A stretch of 64,000 nt of DNA from Spongospora subterranea f. sp. subterranea. Taxonomy: Eukaryota; Endomyxa: Phytomyxea; Phytomyxea; Plasmodiophorida. The stretch lies in contig JAUGWO010000169.1 in assembly GCA_049724395.1 (NCBI GenBank), positions 58,735 through 122,734 on the forward strand, read 5' to 3'. The position numbers and the translations under genes were made by a program. The notes beneath the pieces were generated by a model. The model made no database searches, was not told where the DNA came from, and worked only from the letters and a program-made list of their open reading frames with translations. This document shows positions 11,930 through 23,574 of the stretch, in pieces (within the stretch, counting starts at the first letter, position 1; each line of letters opens with the position of its first letter).

Positions 11930-14335
11930 TTATAAAATCGGATCTTCTATTGGGATACAATTAGTAACAATTCCGCATGCTTGGATCTTCGTGTCCCTGA
12001 AAATAAACCGGGAACCAAGAGGTACATATTCAGCACGCTGTTGAAATCGCAAACGTATTGTGTCGCCGGTTTCGCTGACAGAAGAGACAGAGCATAGCTG
12101 GCTAACTGAGCCAACGTGAACGACAAATTGCATTCCAGGCTGAACAGGACTATTGCTTTTCAAGGTTGCCACAAACTCACAACACGTTGCGACAGGGAAG
12201 GGAAGTGTCTAGGACGGCGATACCGCGACGGACCTGACCAGAACTTCAAACATTGTCGAGCAGACGATTGTCGGTGGAAAACAACCTCATCCTTACTAAC
12301 ATCAGCGAGCACAATGCTTGCCGCTTGACCAGCCCTCGCGGACTGGGTCGCGACCCTTAGGACATGAATCGATTCAATTCGTCCCGACCGAAATGTCTTG
12401 TCAGGCATGGGGCCAAAATTTACGATTTGGCCAACAGAAAATATACCTGTTAATACTATGCCGCTTAACACGGTAATTGGACCTCGCAGTACATGAACTT
12501 CATTGCAGGTAAATTCAGCAGGTTGATGGCGTAATTCCTAAATTCGATAAACCATCGACACTCATGCAAAGAGATATCACACATTACCTGAAAAGAGCAG
12601 CTCTTTCTGAGTTTCATCATAAAGTCTTTCAAGGTTTCCAGACCATAGCCAGAGACAGCACTTGTTACAAATATAGGAATTTGTTCTAAAGCAAGGCAAG
12701 ATTCGACCACGTGAGAAAGATCTTGCTCATCCTGCACCGTTTTCCTCAATCAAAACTTCGGATACCAGCAAAATGCGCAAATACATTGATAAGAACAATA
12801 GGAAGAGGAACAAGAGATGAAATAGTGGCGATCAACTTTTCTAATGAGCTTTGATCAGGAAGAATATCCGCCTTAGTCAATACAAGGTATACCGGAAATC
12901 GCAATTGAACACTGTGAAAATTCAACTTTGATTGGAACTTGATATTTGAGGCGCACATTGAAGCCATGTTGTACGTACCTAAGATTTACGGAAGATACGT
13001 GTTTCTCAAAAACATCTAAGGCACACACTGAGGAAATTGCAACACAACAGTAGTCAGGAACCTATAGGACCAATATCTGTAAGCAACAAAGGTGCACACA
13101 AAACGAAACCACATGAAAGGCAAAAGACAATGTATATTGAGAATGGAGGTAAAAACACATCGACATAAAAAGTACCTGAGACGCTAATCCGGCCAATGTT
13201 ATTTTGGCATAACGAGAGTTTAGCCCAGCAAGATCCACGAGCGTTACTAATCGAGCACTATCATTAACAACCGATTGCATTGTTCGAGATAAACAAGAAT
13301 GATTGCAAATGTTGCCATTCTGCGAAAATCCGATAACTTGCCGAGCAAGACATGAAGTGCGACCATTGACCAGCCTGTTGAATCTATCATCAGAAACGAA
13401 AGTGCTGAAACATCAACGATTGACGGGGATACTCATGCTGGTGTCTGAACACATTGGTTCGAGCAGACCCGTTCCCATTATCTAAGGATCCGCTGGAAAT
13501 TACGCCAACTAAAGAGCTTTTACCACTTCCTATTGGACATAAATAACCATTCGACTCGAAGATTGGAAAAATTACACACCAGACAAGCCGAGAATGCAAA
13601 CGCGAACGTCATCTCTGATTTGTTCGCGGCTCGTCCGCCGGATAAGTAATTGTGCTGTTTTGCCAGAAATTCCTCGTCGCACATGTACCAGAAAGCAATC
13701 GCATGACAAAATTGAAGACAACAAATGGATTGTACAGATAGAGGATTTCAATTCGGAATTATTCAACCCGGTGGGCTCGCCGTTATCTCTAATTCCAATC
13801 TGAGTAAAAATCAAATCAGACTAAACGTTTAAACGGAAGTACTTCGTGAAAAGACAACAGATTTGGAATTCGCGTCCTACATACCTCATAAATAGCTTGA
13901 CCGCATCCTTCAGAAAGACGGTAGTTCATTTGAGTGCACAGATGGTCCAGACGGTCATCCGATACATCAAAGAGCACATATTTAAACTCGATACATCCTC
14001 CATCGTCTTCAAGACCTAAGTGTTGCTATGATCGACACAATGTATTAGTCCTGCGTCGTATTCTCAATATAAGCGATGCATTCACTTGCACAGTCTCATC
14101 AGTACAGGATAAACTGATGTTTGCAGGGTCAGTGATTAGGATAAGGCCATTCTCTTGTTCTATATGCTGAACACAAAACAGAGTTACACGACAACCTGTA
14201 TCGCTGCAACCGATTTACTTTGATATTCTGTAAAACTTCTTCTGAACTCGTCCCCCGTTGGTGCTTCCTCCTGGCTTTATTCGAAGATGGGACAACCTGG
14301 CCAAAAAACCCCTCCGATTGTTCCTCTTGGTTCAT
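11930..14335 (-). CDS. GTPBP1: GTPBP1/GTPBP2-family translational GTPase
   Basis: Elongation-factor-like GTPase; the animal family works in ribosome rescue and mRNA surveillance in the cytosol. The start is the ATG at 14335 (MNQEEQSEGFFG...). Domains in order: N-terminal acidic region, the family block around RLSEGCGQAIYEV, the P-loop GLSGSGKSS reassembled across an intron, the diagnostic GSLDNGNGSARTNVFRHQHE, G3 VDLAGL, G4 VLTKAD, then beta-barrel domains (GPITVLSGIVLTGIFSVGQ...) and a final EF-Tu-D3-like segment ending at 11930. Introns of about 50-70 nt interrupt it throughout. Human GTPBP1 has DAGKST at the P-loop where this has GSGKSS, a modest deviation. The neighbour downstream on the same strand is the SNF2-RING gene, 316 bp away. 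Confidence 0.87.
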
Positions 14336-14981
14336 TCTGACACATGTGCGGAAATGATCTATCCCACATAGTGACCATTGACCCCGGGTGACCGGTTCAC
14401 TCCGGTAGGGGCACAACACGGAGCGCAACCTGTGTGTAGGTACACTGAACATCCTGTCTGACGACGATGGAAATACATGATTATTTTTTACAGAATGAAC
14501 CTCACAAGATTGCCAACAACCGATCTAATTAGGGTATAAACACTGTATAAACTATCCTGGTAGAAGTGCTAACTGCCAAAATTGAAAAACGGTGTTCAAG
14601 AAACCTAAACTGATTTGCATCAAAACCTAATCGGTGATGTTGAAAGTATTTGTTTGTGCGAACCACCGCTGCAACCATAGTTTTTTTTGCCAAATCCGAT
14701 GATGTCCACTTTCATCATCGAATTCTGATATTCCGGTGCCGCGAAAACAGATAGAAGTGGTGAAAGCTTGTGCTCAAAATATATATTGCAATTCTATTGA
14801 AGCGATATCGCAACACAACAACCTGGCATAAAACCCCGGCTGGTCATTAATCGTCACGAAGGCTTGATAAATAGAAATCAGATTGGTAATTAATCAGTTG
14901 CGAATCATGCCGGACGACCAGACTCGATGTAAATTTGTTTGTTCGACTTTGTGAAAAGTACAAAATGCTCAAAAATATTGG
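14336..14981. other. Intergenic spacer, 646 bp
   Basis: This lies between the 5' end of the GTPBP1-like gene and the stop of the RMC1-like gene, both on the minus strand. It must hold the GTPBP1 promoter. It is AT-rich with short T runs, and no gene, repeat or clear regulatory motif could be recognised. Confidence 0.4.
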
Positions 14982-17007
14982 CTACAGCTCCTGAACCCCG
15001 CTTGCACTGAAACTCATATCACGATCTTCATTCATCAAGTTGTTATAAAGGATGACAAACTCTTCGCAATCATCTTCATGCCGAAATTTGCCATCACCGA
15101 ATCGTGACAAGTTCCTAAGTTGGAAATGATGGAAGACGTCAACCAGCGTCGATCTACAGCCAGACGACAAAGCTAGCAATAAAAATCTCCGAGGGTTTGG
15201 TTCGCCGATCTTCTCAAAGTAGGCACTTCGGGTTTGAATAAACCGCAAAGCCAACACAATTTCTCGCGGTAAGTTACTGTTGGGAACTTCCATGAGCATG
15301 GTATCCAATATGCAATCATAAGCGCCGAGACGATGCATCATGTCCAGACCAAGTTGAGAAAGAGGCTCGTGTAACTCGGAACCAGTTTTACACAACAGAC
15401 GGGCGAGCTCAATTGTATCAGGGAACATATGGTACCTGATCCAACATTTGAGTAATGACATTCAGGACGGTCGCCTGACTTACTGGGCAAACTGTTGAAG
15501 TTGGTGAAAGCGGGAACTGCCAACAAGGACATCGACAATAAGAAAAACAAGCAGATCACAGGGAACAATATGGTGAGTGACCAAGGATTCGAAAAATTCT
15601 ATACAAATAGCTTCCAAATGCCGAAGACTTGCGATCGGCATGAGCTGACGAAAAACATCGACAATTTCAACTTGGCTTATGAAGCTATGATGGTGTTGTA
15701 GATTGCTTGGCTGTGCATGAGGTTTTGATTTTTGAAAACTACTAACCGCCAACGACGTTAACGACCGAGATAATCTGGACGAAAAATTCTCTTGTAATGC
15801 AAAGTGCCGTACAACTTTCAAAATATACATTTCGCCGCCATGGCGTCGGCAGAGAAAACTGATTAGCGAATCAGGGTCAGCGTTGCCCCAACTGTCAATG
15901 ATAAAATCTAAGCACAAGGTGAGCTTTTTCGCATTTCCGTTCTTGGCGAACACCATTTTATCGGGAAGCAGCGCCTTCCACTCGACACCTTCAAGATCAA
16001 GTGTGAATTGCATGGGTAGAGGCGAAACAAGGGGACAGCTTCCAGTTGCCTCTTGAACATCAAATAGCAAGGGCAAATGACATTTGTCGTAAGATATCGC
16101 AAGAATCACATTGTCAACAACAAACAAGTGAAACGGGCCGGGTGAGAACAGGCCGAACGTGTGAGTTTGGCGTAGACTGCCACGTTCAACAGCGTAAACG
16201 TGTAGTTTACCAGCAGCCTCTTCCACTAGAAGCAAAGTCGGACGACCGTAAATTTCAACAAAGCGCACCTGGCGCGAAACTTCTTCAGGAGATGCGTCAA
16301 GTATCACGCCGATTGCAAAACTGGAGAGCTTTTTCGGACCTGCATCTTTCATCTCCCAAATGTCAAAACGGTTTTTGACATTTACACAAAGTAGCATCTT
16401 GAAAGATGGCTAGAAAACCGATGTTTTCAATACAATCAAGAAAATCAATTGGGGGTAATTACCAAAAACCATTCATCGAATGTATTCCGAGTCTGACTCC
16501 GAACCATGTGAAGAGACTTTGTCTTTCTATCAACCTATCACATAGATTCAAAACCAGTTGCAATGAAAGGCTAGGGCAAATTACGTTAAAAAAAAAGATA
16601 TAGAAGAAGACGACGATATTAAAAGCTGGGCGTATGATGAATTGAGCCAATGCAGCGCCATGATTCGCTGATTATGGAATATCGACTCGGCAATAACCTC
16701 AGAATCTTCATAAATAATTAGATGGTTGGTGGCATACAGTACTGCCCAGAGCTCAGTATCTGATGACCTTTGCGCAAGCGACAAGCCTGTATCAACTAAA
16801 TGAATCTGCCAAGAAAAAATCAGTTCCGATTGCAGGCAAAAGGATATCATTCACTTTCTGCTCATGCCCCATCAAGGAAAGCATTTTCCCTTGAGCAACT
16901 ACGATGCCGCCAGACCATTCGTCAGCGGCTATAAAGTGAACCGGGGTGCTGTTGTCGTCGCCATAGCAATCCTGCAGTACTACATGGGATGGGTGAGTGG
17001 CAAGCAT
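14982..17007 (-). CDS. RMC1: RMC1 (Mic1-domain regulator of MON1-CCZ1)
   Basis: Homologue of RMC1/C18orf8, a subunit of the MON1-CCZ1 Rab7 exchange factor on late endosomes and lysosomes. The start is the ATG at 17007 (MLATHPSHVVLQDCYGDD). The N-terminal half is a beta-propeller-like region with successive hydrophobic strands (IIVVAQGKMLSL..., IHLVDTGLSLAQ..., RPTLLLVEEAAGKLHVY). The C-terminal Mic1 helical domain includes DPDSLISFLCRRHGGEMYILKVVRHF, a block ending in SRFHQLQQFAQYHMFPD (joined across a 48-nt-class intron), SQLGLDMMHRLGAYD, EIVLALRFIQ, and HEDDCEEFVILYNNL, each of which aligns in order with the human protein as I know it. Length and order match the family. It is divergently transcribed from the MORN-RING gene. 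Confidence 0.8.
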
Positions 17008-18193
17008 CTTTTTCGTTGGCGAAGTTATGCTGTCCTGTACGACAACTAAGTGTCACGGCCCCGGACATCTTACCCCAAACACCAAAGCGAGTTACCAGAA
17101 CTATGCTGCAAAGAAAATTTGTCTGAACCTCAATTCCATGCTTATCAAAGAAACCTACAACTCCGGATTTCGATCTGCATTGTTACAAAGCTGTAAATCG
17201 TGAGTTGAAGTGTGCCACAAAACCCCTCAAACCCAAGGGCACGCAGTTATATGATCTACAGTTGTTTTCGGGGCTATACACACTCGACGTCTCTTGGAGC
17301 TGTACCGGTGTGTACACCGGCATGCATATTCCTCAAGTTGGCAACATCGGCAGCAGACAGGACGGGCGGGGGATTATTGTGAGACAGTACGGCACAGCGT
17401 TACACCGGCGGGATACAGGTAAGGCACATCCCACCAAGTTAAGCAACCGGGTAACATGGATCTGTGCTGGTCACCGGATTGACTGAAGATTGAATGCTTG
17501 TTATTCTTCCAGCGGAGAAGGTGAAAACTACACCCCGTATGTGGCGTAAATTGCTTTGTGATCCGTGAAAGCTCCCTGTGAATATGTTCCATTTTCTGTT
17601 TTGTAATTTCAATTTACTTTCAGGTTTCGAGGGCAAACTTAAGCAAATAATAATTTTTCCAGGATCAACAAATAGGTTTTGATCAAAGGCGGAGACACAA
17701 TTTCCATAATCAGAGCAAATCTAAAGATGTTGTATTTTGTGGTTAGTCTTTCACGACTCCCGGTTTGCTTCCTACTCTGTCTCATCCACCCGTAAGCAAG
17801 CGCTTACATGCTGGTGCTTATCCCTTTTCGTGGCGCCAGACCTACGCACTTAAGAGCCAGCCCCACTTTCCTCTGTCGACCCAAGTCGACATGGTCGTGA
17901 TCGATGGGATTGCAGCTGCTTGATCGCTGATAGTCCCAGATTGATTGCCGCCTGCAGCCATTTGCTGGTCCGGGTGTGGTTGTGGCTCAGTGTGGTCACA
18001 GAGCTAAAGAGCCAGAGATAGAGAGGTGCATTGCTGGCGGGTGTTGAGACGGTCATATTGGAACGGGTCCCAGACTCATAAGTGTTTTTACCTTGGTAAC
18101 ACGACTATTGTCCGTGTTCAAGTCAACGTCACTCACGACACTCATCCTATCACCTGATCGATTCGAGCTCAGCGTCTCTCGGTCGGCGTCGTG
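17008..18193. other. Divergent intergenic region, 1.19 kb
   Basis: This lies between two divergently transcribed genes (RMC1-like and MORN-RING), so it should contain both promoters. Small open frames such as plus strand 17205-17486 show no known motif. No repeat or transposon end is evident. Near 17280-17320 there is a cluster of GTACACCGG-like and CCGGTGTGTAC-like words forming a short imperfect palindrome of unknown meaning. Confidence 0.35.
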
Positions 18194-19654
18194 ATGGAGA
18201 TGGGCAAGGCGGCGGCGACCATGCTGGCCACCGATCGGACGGTCTCGCAGCGAAAACGAGTCACCACGCAGGTCAAGAACCGATCACCCCACAATAAGGA
18301 GAACGAGCTGGTGGCCAACCCGACACCGGGCCCAGGGAGAACAGGTCTTTACCGCTGGGACACGGGCGATCAGTATGAAGGGGAGTGGCACGGATCTAGG
18401 ATGCATGGGTATGGCCGATTTCGCTGGGCGAATAATGATTTCTATGAGGGCCAATGGATACATGGTAAGATGACGGGGAAAGGCAAGAAAACCATGGCTA
18501 ACGGCGATGTTTATGACGGGGAATGGCTTGACGACAAGGCCCACGGGTACGGAGTCAAAATATTTGCAAACGGTGACCGACACGATGGAAATTATGTGAT
18601 GGACAAACGTGAAGGGTATGGGGTCTACCGTTGGACAAACAATGATGTCTATAAGGGTCAGTGGCGTCAAGGAAAGATGTCAGGACATGGAGTCAAGTAC
18701 ATGGCGAATGGGGATATTTATAAAGGTGAATGGAAAGATGACAAGGCGCACGGCCGTGGTGTCAAAAAGTTTGCCTGTGGGGACCTACATGAAGGCATGT
18801 ACTCCTGCGATAAACGTGAAGGGTTCGGCACTTATACTTGGAGTAATGGTGACAAATATCAAGGGTTCTGGAAGGAAGGGAGGATGAACGGCAACGGCGT
18901 GAAGACAATGGCCAATGGTGATATTTATGACGGCGAATGGCTCAACGATAAAGCGCATGGGAAAGGTGTAAAAACGTTTGCCTGTGGGGATCGGCACATG
19001 GGAGAATACCAGGACGATCGGAGGCATGGCTATGGCGTTTATGAGTGGGCGAACGGCGATAAATACGAGGGCTGGTGGGATAAAGCTGACCAATCTGGCG
19101 ACGGAACCTATTACTATGCCAATGGAGATGTATTTCAAGGCCGTTGGGAATCCGGTAAAAAGCATGGGCCTGGCGTGTTCACCAGCGGTATCGGATCATG
19201 TTCATTCCGGGAAGTATGGGAGGCCGGAAGCAGAAAAGAGCGAGTTGCCATTGAATTCAAACCTTCAAGGACGATGCGAACAACAAAAGCTAAAGAAGAG
19301 GAAGAAGAAAATGTTATTTTGAGGGCTGAAATAGACCGGTTGAGGGCTCAGTTAGAAGTGGAGCAACTGTCGGATGCAGGAGAATCCTCGTCAAGGATGA
19401 TGATCGTCTCATCTGGTTCTGTGCCAGGCAGCGGAATTGCGCAATCTGATCGGTGCAACATATGCTTTGAGAGCGTGATCAACACTGTTTTAATCAGGTG
19501 TGGGCATATGTGCGCCTGTGTCGAATGTTCTTCACATCTGGAACGCTGCCCGGTAATAGATTATGTGATTTCGCACGTCAGTGACTGGCTAACCTTTTTT
19601 TATCAGATTTGCAGGCAAAAGATCGTCGACGTCGTCCGAACATATCGTGTTTGA
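18194..19654 (+). CDS. MORN-repeat protein with C-terminal RING finger
   Basis: Predicted 468-residue protein: a basic, low-complexity N-terminus (1-60), twelve consecutive 23-residue MORN repeats (about 61-336; typical YEGEW...G.G...ANGD), a charged linker with a coiled-coil-like EEEEENVILRAEIDRLRAQLE, and a C3HC4 RING (about 421 to the C-terminus: CNIC...CGHMCACVEC...CPICR). The RING is completed only after removing a 54-nt intron (19553-19606), which joins CCG to ATT-TGC-AGG. The start is the ATG at 18194. MORN arrays bind phosphoinositides or scaffold membranes and cytoskeleton, and this RING type (as in MGRN/MUL1/IAP tails) is usually an E3 ligase, so a membrane-tethered ubiquitin ligase is inferred. 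The long antisense frames over it are shadows of its repetitive coding. Confidence 0.88.
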   Translation: MEMGKAAATMLATDRTVSQRKRVTTQVKNRSPHNKENELVANPTPGPGRTGLYRWDTGDQYEGEWHGSRMHGYGRFRWANNDFYEGQWIHGKMTGKGKKTMANGDVYDGEWLDDKAHGYGVKIFANGDRHDGNYVMDKREGYGVYRWTNNDVYKGQWRQGKMSGHGVKYMANGDIYKGEWKDDKAHGRGVKKFACGDLHEGMYSCDKREGFGTYTWSNGDKYQGFWKEGRMNGNGVKTMANGDIYDGEWLNDKAHGKGVKTFACGDRHMGEYQDDRRHGYGVYEWANGDKYEGWWDKADQSGDGTYYYANGDVFQGRWESGKKHGPGVFTSGIGSCSFREVWEAGSRKERVAIEFKPSRTMRTTKAKEEEEENVILRAEIDRLRAQLEVEQLSDAGESSSRMMIVSSGSVPGSGIAQSDRCNICFESVINTVLIRCGHMCACVECSSHLERCPVIDYVISHVSDWLTFFYQICRQKIVDVVRTYRV

Positions 19655-19835
19655 CATCAGGCGTCCCTCAACTTGTTTACGCAGCATCGTATTATTCTGG
19701 CAAGGGCTGCTATGTTGTGCTCTATCAACAAGACACTCATACCCTGAGCTTACCCTCAACCTGTTCTGTCCCACAAGGACCTATACTTGTATATTTTAAT
19801 TGTAAACACCCAACAGTTCAGATTGGTATCGAATT

Positions 19836-21099
19836 TTATGAGAAATATAGAATAGGATTGTGTAAAAAATGTTGTTCACTTTTCAAAGTAACTTTCGCGG
19901 TGTCGCCGGGCGCTTCATTTTCACTATTTTTCTGTTCGCTATCGGTCAACCATGATATCGAACCTGGTTCAACAGCTTGGGGATACGGACAGTTATCGGA
20001 ATGTAAGCTAAATTTGCGTCTGAGTTTCTGGAATGGCGCTTGCGGTGTTTCCGTGCAACCCATATCTGAAAAGACCATATCGCAAAGTGGCGATTGATAG
20101 AATATAGCTGTGGATGCGAGAGGCTTTAATCGCCCATCGCTTGTTATCAAACTAAGGCAAGTGAAGTGTCAACATTACAAATCAATACCGGCAAATAATA
20201 AATACTATGCTCACCCCGAATTCCACTTTTCAAGCAAGTCTGAGAGCTTTGGGCCTTCCATTTCAAAATTCTGTGGTAAATTTAACCGTTCAATTTCAGG
20301 AATAACATCATATAGACACTAGTATCGAATGGGTTAACATTCTCAGGCGATGGAGAGCAGTACTTACTTTTGCTATTGCCTTCTGCACTTCATCAGCAGA
20401 TTCGTCCCACGGGATAGCCGAAGCTTGCGCTGGTTTTTCGAAGCTTCCCCAATCGTCGACTTCATCCACAGATGTTTTCTCATCTTGTTGTGCAAAGTCA
20501 CCCCACTCATCATCCTCGTTAGCATTCTCTGGAGTCTCACTTTCGCCAAAATCAAACCAGTTTTCTCCGTCTTTAACAAAGACCTCTTCGGGAGAATTGT
20601 CACTTCGGATGTTATCACTGGGGCTTGAAGAACTGTTTACATCAGGGACATCTCCACACGGTGAAGCCGAACCTTGTTGCGCCGTGAACCTGATAAACTC
20701 CTCACTCATCGACGATATTGAAAAATCTTCATCAGCTGGCGGAAGTCCGTTGCTGACTTGTAATATGCAACCGTTCTCGTCATCAGATCGGTCGTTTGAC
20801 AATAAACCACAACTAGGGCTATTGACAGCTTGTGAATCACGAGCCATTATATGTGGGATATCATCATCAATATGTGGTGACGAAAGAATATCGACGCCGC
20901 CGTCAATGCCAGTCGAAACAGATTCAGAATCGATAACACTTCTTATCTGATCTTCACTAACTATGTTGTGATCGAAAGGTTCGCCATGATGAGGAACGCC
21001 GGTATCAGTAGTTGCATCATCTGGTGACAATTCGAGGATGGTGACCAATGGGTCCGTTTGATCACCTTCACTAGATGTCTGGACGACCTGCTGGTCCAT
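19836..21099 (-). CDS. Acidic protein with adaptor-ear-binding motifs (aftiphilin-like?)
   Basis: Model of 383 residues in three exons: 20368-21099, 20215-20318 and 19836-20151, with introns of 49 and 63 nt; all junctions keep the frame. The N-terminal two thirds are acidic, Ser/Asp-rich and probably disordered. They contain DDEWGDF, DDWGSF and NWFDFGE. The WGDF form fits the known psi-G-[PDE]-psi motif bound by gamma-ear domains of AP-1 and GGA adaptors, as in aftiphilin. After the second intron comes a folded-looking segment (CLYDVIPEIERLNLP...LSDLLEKWNSG) and a C-terminal tail. Clathrin/AP-1 accessory function is an inference from the motifs; a true clathrin-binding aftiphilin domain could not be confirmed. 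The gene converges on the MORN-RING gene, 181 bp apart. Confidence 0.6.
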
Positions 21100-21421
21100 A
21101 TGAAAGTAGGATCAAGACGTTGGGGCTAAACAACAACCCAAGACCAGCATTAATGTTGTTGGAAAACCCTGCTGGACTCGGGCGGAGCTCAACAGGTAAG
21201 TCAAAAATGTGTGGATAAAATAGCGCCATATTGCTATCCGTCAAACACGACCTCACTGTATGCGCCATAATATACCAACTCTAGGACCCAAATTGACAGC
21301 ACGACATCAACACAAATGATGGAGCCAAAACGAGTTTGACCCCAGCTTTTGATGCATTTCAAGGCTGAGGAATTTATCGTGTTAAAAAAAAGCAAAAAAA
21401 TGCGATAAAGGAAACAGAAAA

Positions 21422-21928
21422 TTAAGTGCAATAGTAGACAAGATGTGAATGCAGGACGCAATACATATAACCAAATATTGTCGCTCTGATGTAATCTATT
21501 GTTGTTAATATATCAGCGGGAAGGGATGTCTGGAAATAGCTATCACCATTGGCGAAATAATGCACATCATATCTGCGGAAACACTCTCCGGCTCGCTTGA
21601 CGGTCCAGTGCTGAGATGCCAATAAAACAGCTCCTGGTTCAGCATATTTCCAATATATATGGAACAGAATTGAAGAAGGGCTTGGTCTTTGCTCAATATT
21701 AATCAACTGTGAATCGCTGCTGTGGTACTGTTCAACGTGGTTGATGTGTGTTCGAGCTTGGTCGATAAGGCATCGGCGAACATGATTCAAAACATTCGAC
21801 TGGATCTGGGGGAAAAGTTGCGACCTCTCGTAGGACAGAAGATGTGGCGGTAATGAGGCAGTGGAAAGAGGGAACCAAGCGTCCCGGCTGATTTCTTCAG
21901 AGGTCCCCGCTTTCTCCGCCGGTTTCAT
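21422..21928 (-). CDS. Conserved-looking hypothetical protein
   Basis: The ATG at 21926-21928 opens a 168-codon frame without interruption. It contains a helical middle (VLNHVRRCLIDQARTHINHVE), then SILFHIYWKYAEPGAVLLAS and YDVHYFANGDSYFQTSLPAD, which read like a folded alpha/beta domain. The last ~25 residues are Tyr/Cys/His-rich and may be intron read-through, so the true C-terminus could lie in a further exon toward 21190. I do not recognise the family. It sits head-to-tail upstream of the acidic ear-motif gene, on the same strand. Confidence 0.45.
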   Translation of the reverse strand: MKPAEKAGTSEEISRDAWFPLSTASLPPHLLSYERSQLFPQIQSNVLNHVRRCLIDQARTHINHVEQYHSSDSQLINIEQRPSPSSILFHIYWKYAEPGAVLLASQHWTVKRAGECFRRYDVHYFANGDSYFQTSLPADILTTIDYIRATIFGYMYCVLHSHLVYYCT

Positions 21929-22184
21929 GGCGCAAAACCTGATATGACAATCCAGTCACAGCGCCAGATACAGGCCGCGCCGCCAACAGCTTATGTCATT
22001 GTTCGTTGGCTTTCGATTTCGATCGCTGAACGAATCAGTAGATAATTGTTTATACATAATATTACTATTTTATATTAAATGTACAGACCCGTACTTGATT
22101 GGCCCACAATTCGTGTTGTATGACCTGCCATTACATCTGAACAGCTCGTTCAACATTAGTCAACAAGGCGACATAACGATCGCC

Positions 22185-23441
22185 TTACCTGGTTAATGCC
22201 GCTCTACACATAGGGCATGATGGGGATGTTGTCAGCGATGGATCTCGATCCGCCCATTCACAAATGCAGTCTTCACACTAGAGTATAGGAGCCGATTCAG
22301 ACCAAGTACCAGGAATATTGACGACTTACGAATATATGGGAACACGGCAAAGAAACTGCATTGGTCAACGAATCAAAGCATATGGCGCATTGGTGATCAT
22401 CATCGTCCTTCGCGGCAACAATATATTGACCCCATAATGGTGCAGATTTCCATAAATCTAGAGAGGCCTGACAATATTGACGATGGTTGAGCCAGAGAGC
22501 AATGAGCATGGAATGTCCAATGACCTTTATGGAGGATATTGCCGATTCGATCAGGACCAATATCTTAACGTAGAAATAGATTGAGTGGACTATGGGGGCG
22601 TGGCGGCCAAACTCGGACGTAGAGATGAGAATATACCATAAGGGGATGGGAACAGCTATACGATGGAGGTTGCTCAGGGATATCAGGAAATCCATTAGGT
22701 ATATCTGAGGAGCGGATTAGAGAACTGAGGGTGTTGGTGAATGGGCAATACCCGTTTAGTGGTCGATAGACGAGTGTGAAGGAATACGATAGAAAGGCCA
22801 TGCAGCAAGAACCGGTGGGCAACATCTTTCAGGGGGATTAGGTTGGCAACGCGATTAACAACGGAACCAATACCGATGACGACGATGGTCAACAACATAT
22901 CAAGCGGAGTGATCTGCACCGCCCAGAGAACCTGGTCCCGATAGGTGTTCACGATTATCGGACGCCAGAGAGCAATATGGGCAAGGGAGAGGGAGGAGGT
23001 GAATAGGATCAGGGAATATGTAATGGCAGCCAAGGCAACAGGGATGGTGCTGATACCCTAGACATCAGGAATTACGGGCCGGGCAAGGATTCGTGTCAGA
23101 TTGTCGCCATGTTGCCTACCTTACTATTGAACAGATCTGTGATACGATGGGTTTGGTAAAGAAGGGCGATATTACCCGCCACGATCATGTGATCGCTGGG
23201 GGGAATCGGATTCAGGTTCGAAAGGAGCATCGGAGTGGTGCGACGTACGATATGCGTATTCACAAACGAACCAGAATGTGAGGATGAGGATGATTGGCCA
23301 CCAATAGACCTCAGTCGGATCGTGGCTCTGTGATGATGATGATGGCGAGAAGCGAATAGACGATGATTCGCCTTCCACCTGATCATCGTCCTCGTCGGCG
23401 ATATCGTGACCTATCTCGATGATCACATCAGCCGTTGCCAT
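22185..23441 (-). CDS. RNFT1/2-like multi-pass membrane RING ubiquitin ligase
   Basis: The start is the ATG at 23441 (MATADVIIEIGHDIADEDDDQ). An acidic N-terminus is followed by several hydrophobic membrane segments (WWPIILILTFWFVCEY; AITYSLILFTSSLSLAHIALW; LDMLLTIVVIGIGSVVNRV), the family-like VPIPLWYILIST, further helices, and a C-terminal RING. The RING is split by a ~48-nt intron: CAICFDSLTNAVSLPCSHIF, then CEDCICEW...CPMCRAALTR and a stop at 22185. Layout and the PIPLW-to-RING spacing match RNFT1/RNFT2 (TMEM118) ER ligases linked to protein quality control. Exon joins among the membrane segments are not all fixed. Confidence 0.75.
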
Positions 23442-23574
23442 CAACTGCGATCAATGGATTTATAGGTGAATAAGAAGGCACGCGATCCAGTATAAGATAA
23501 TTAGATCATGTTGATATAATATATTAATAGAGATCATTTACGATTATTCGCCACCTGAATAATCTTCCAGAACA

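Noticed and set aside
16046-16378. 110-codon plus-strand frame inside the RMC1 gene
   Set aside because: Antisense shadow of the strongly supported RMC1 coding sequence.
18284-19165. Long antisense open frames across the MORN gene
   Set aside because: They mirror the regular 69-nt repeat and codon choice of the sense gene; no start context or domain.
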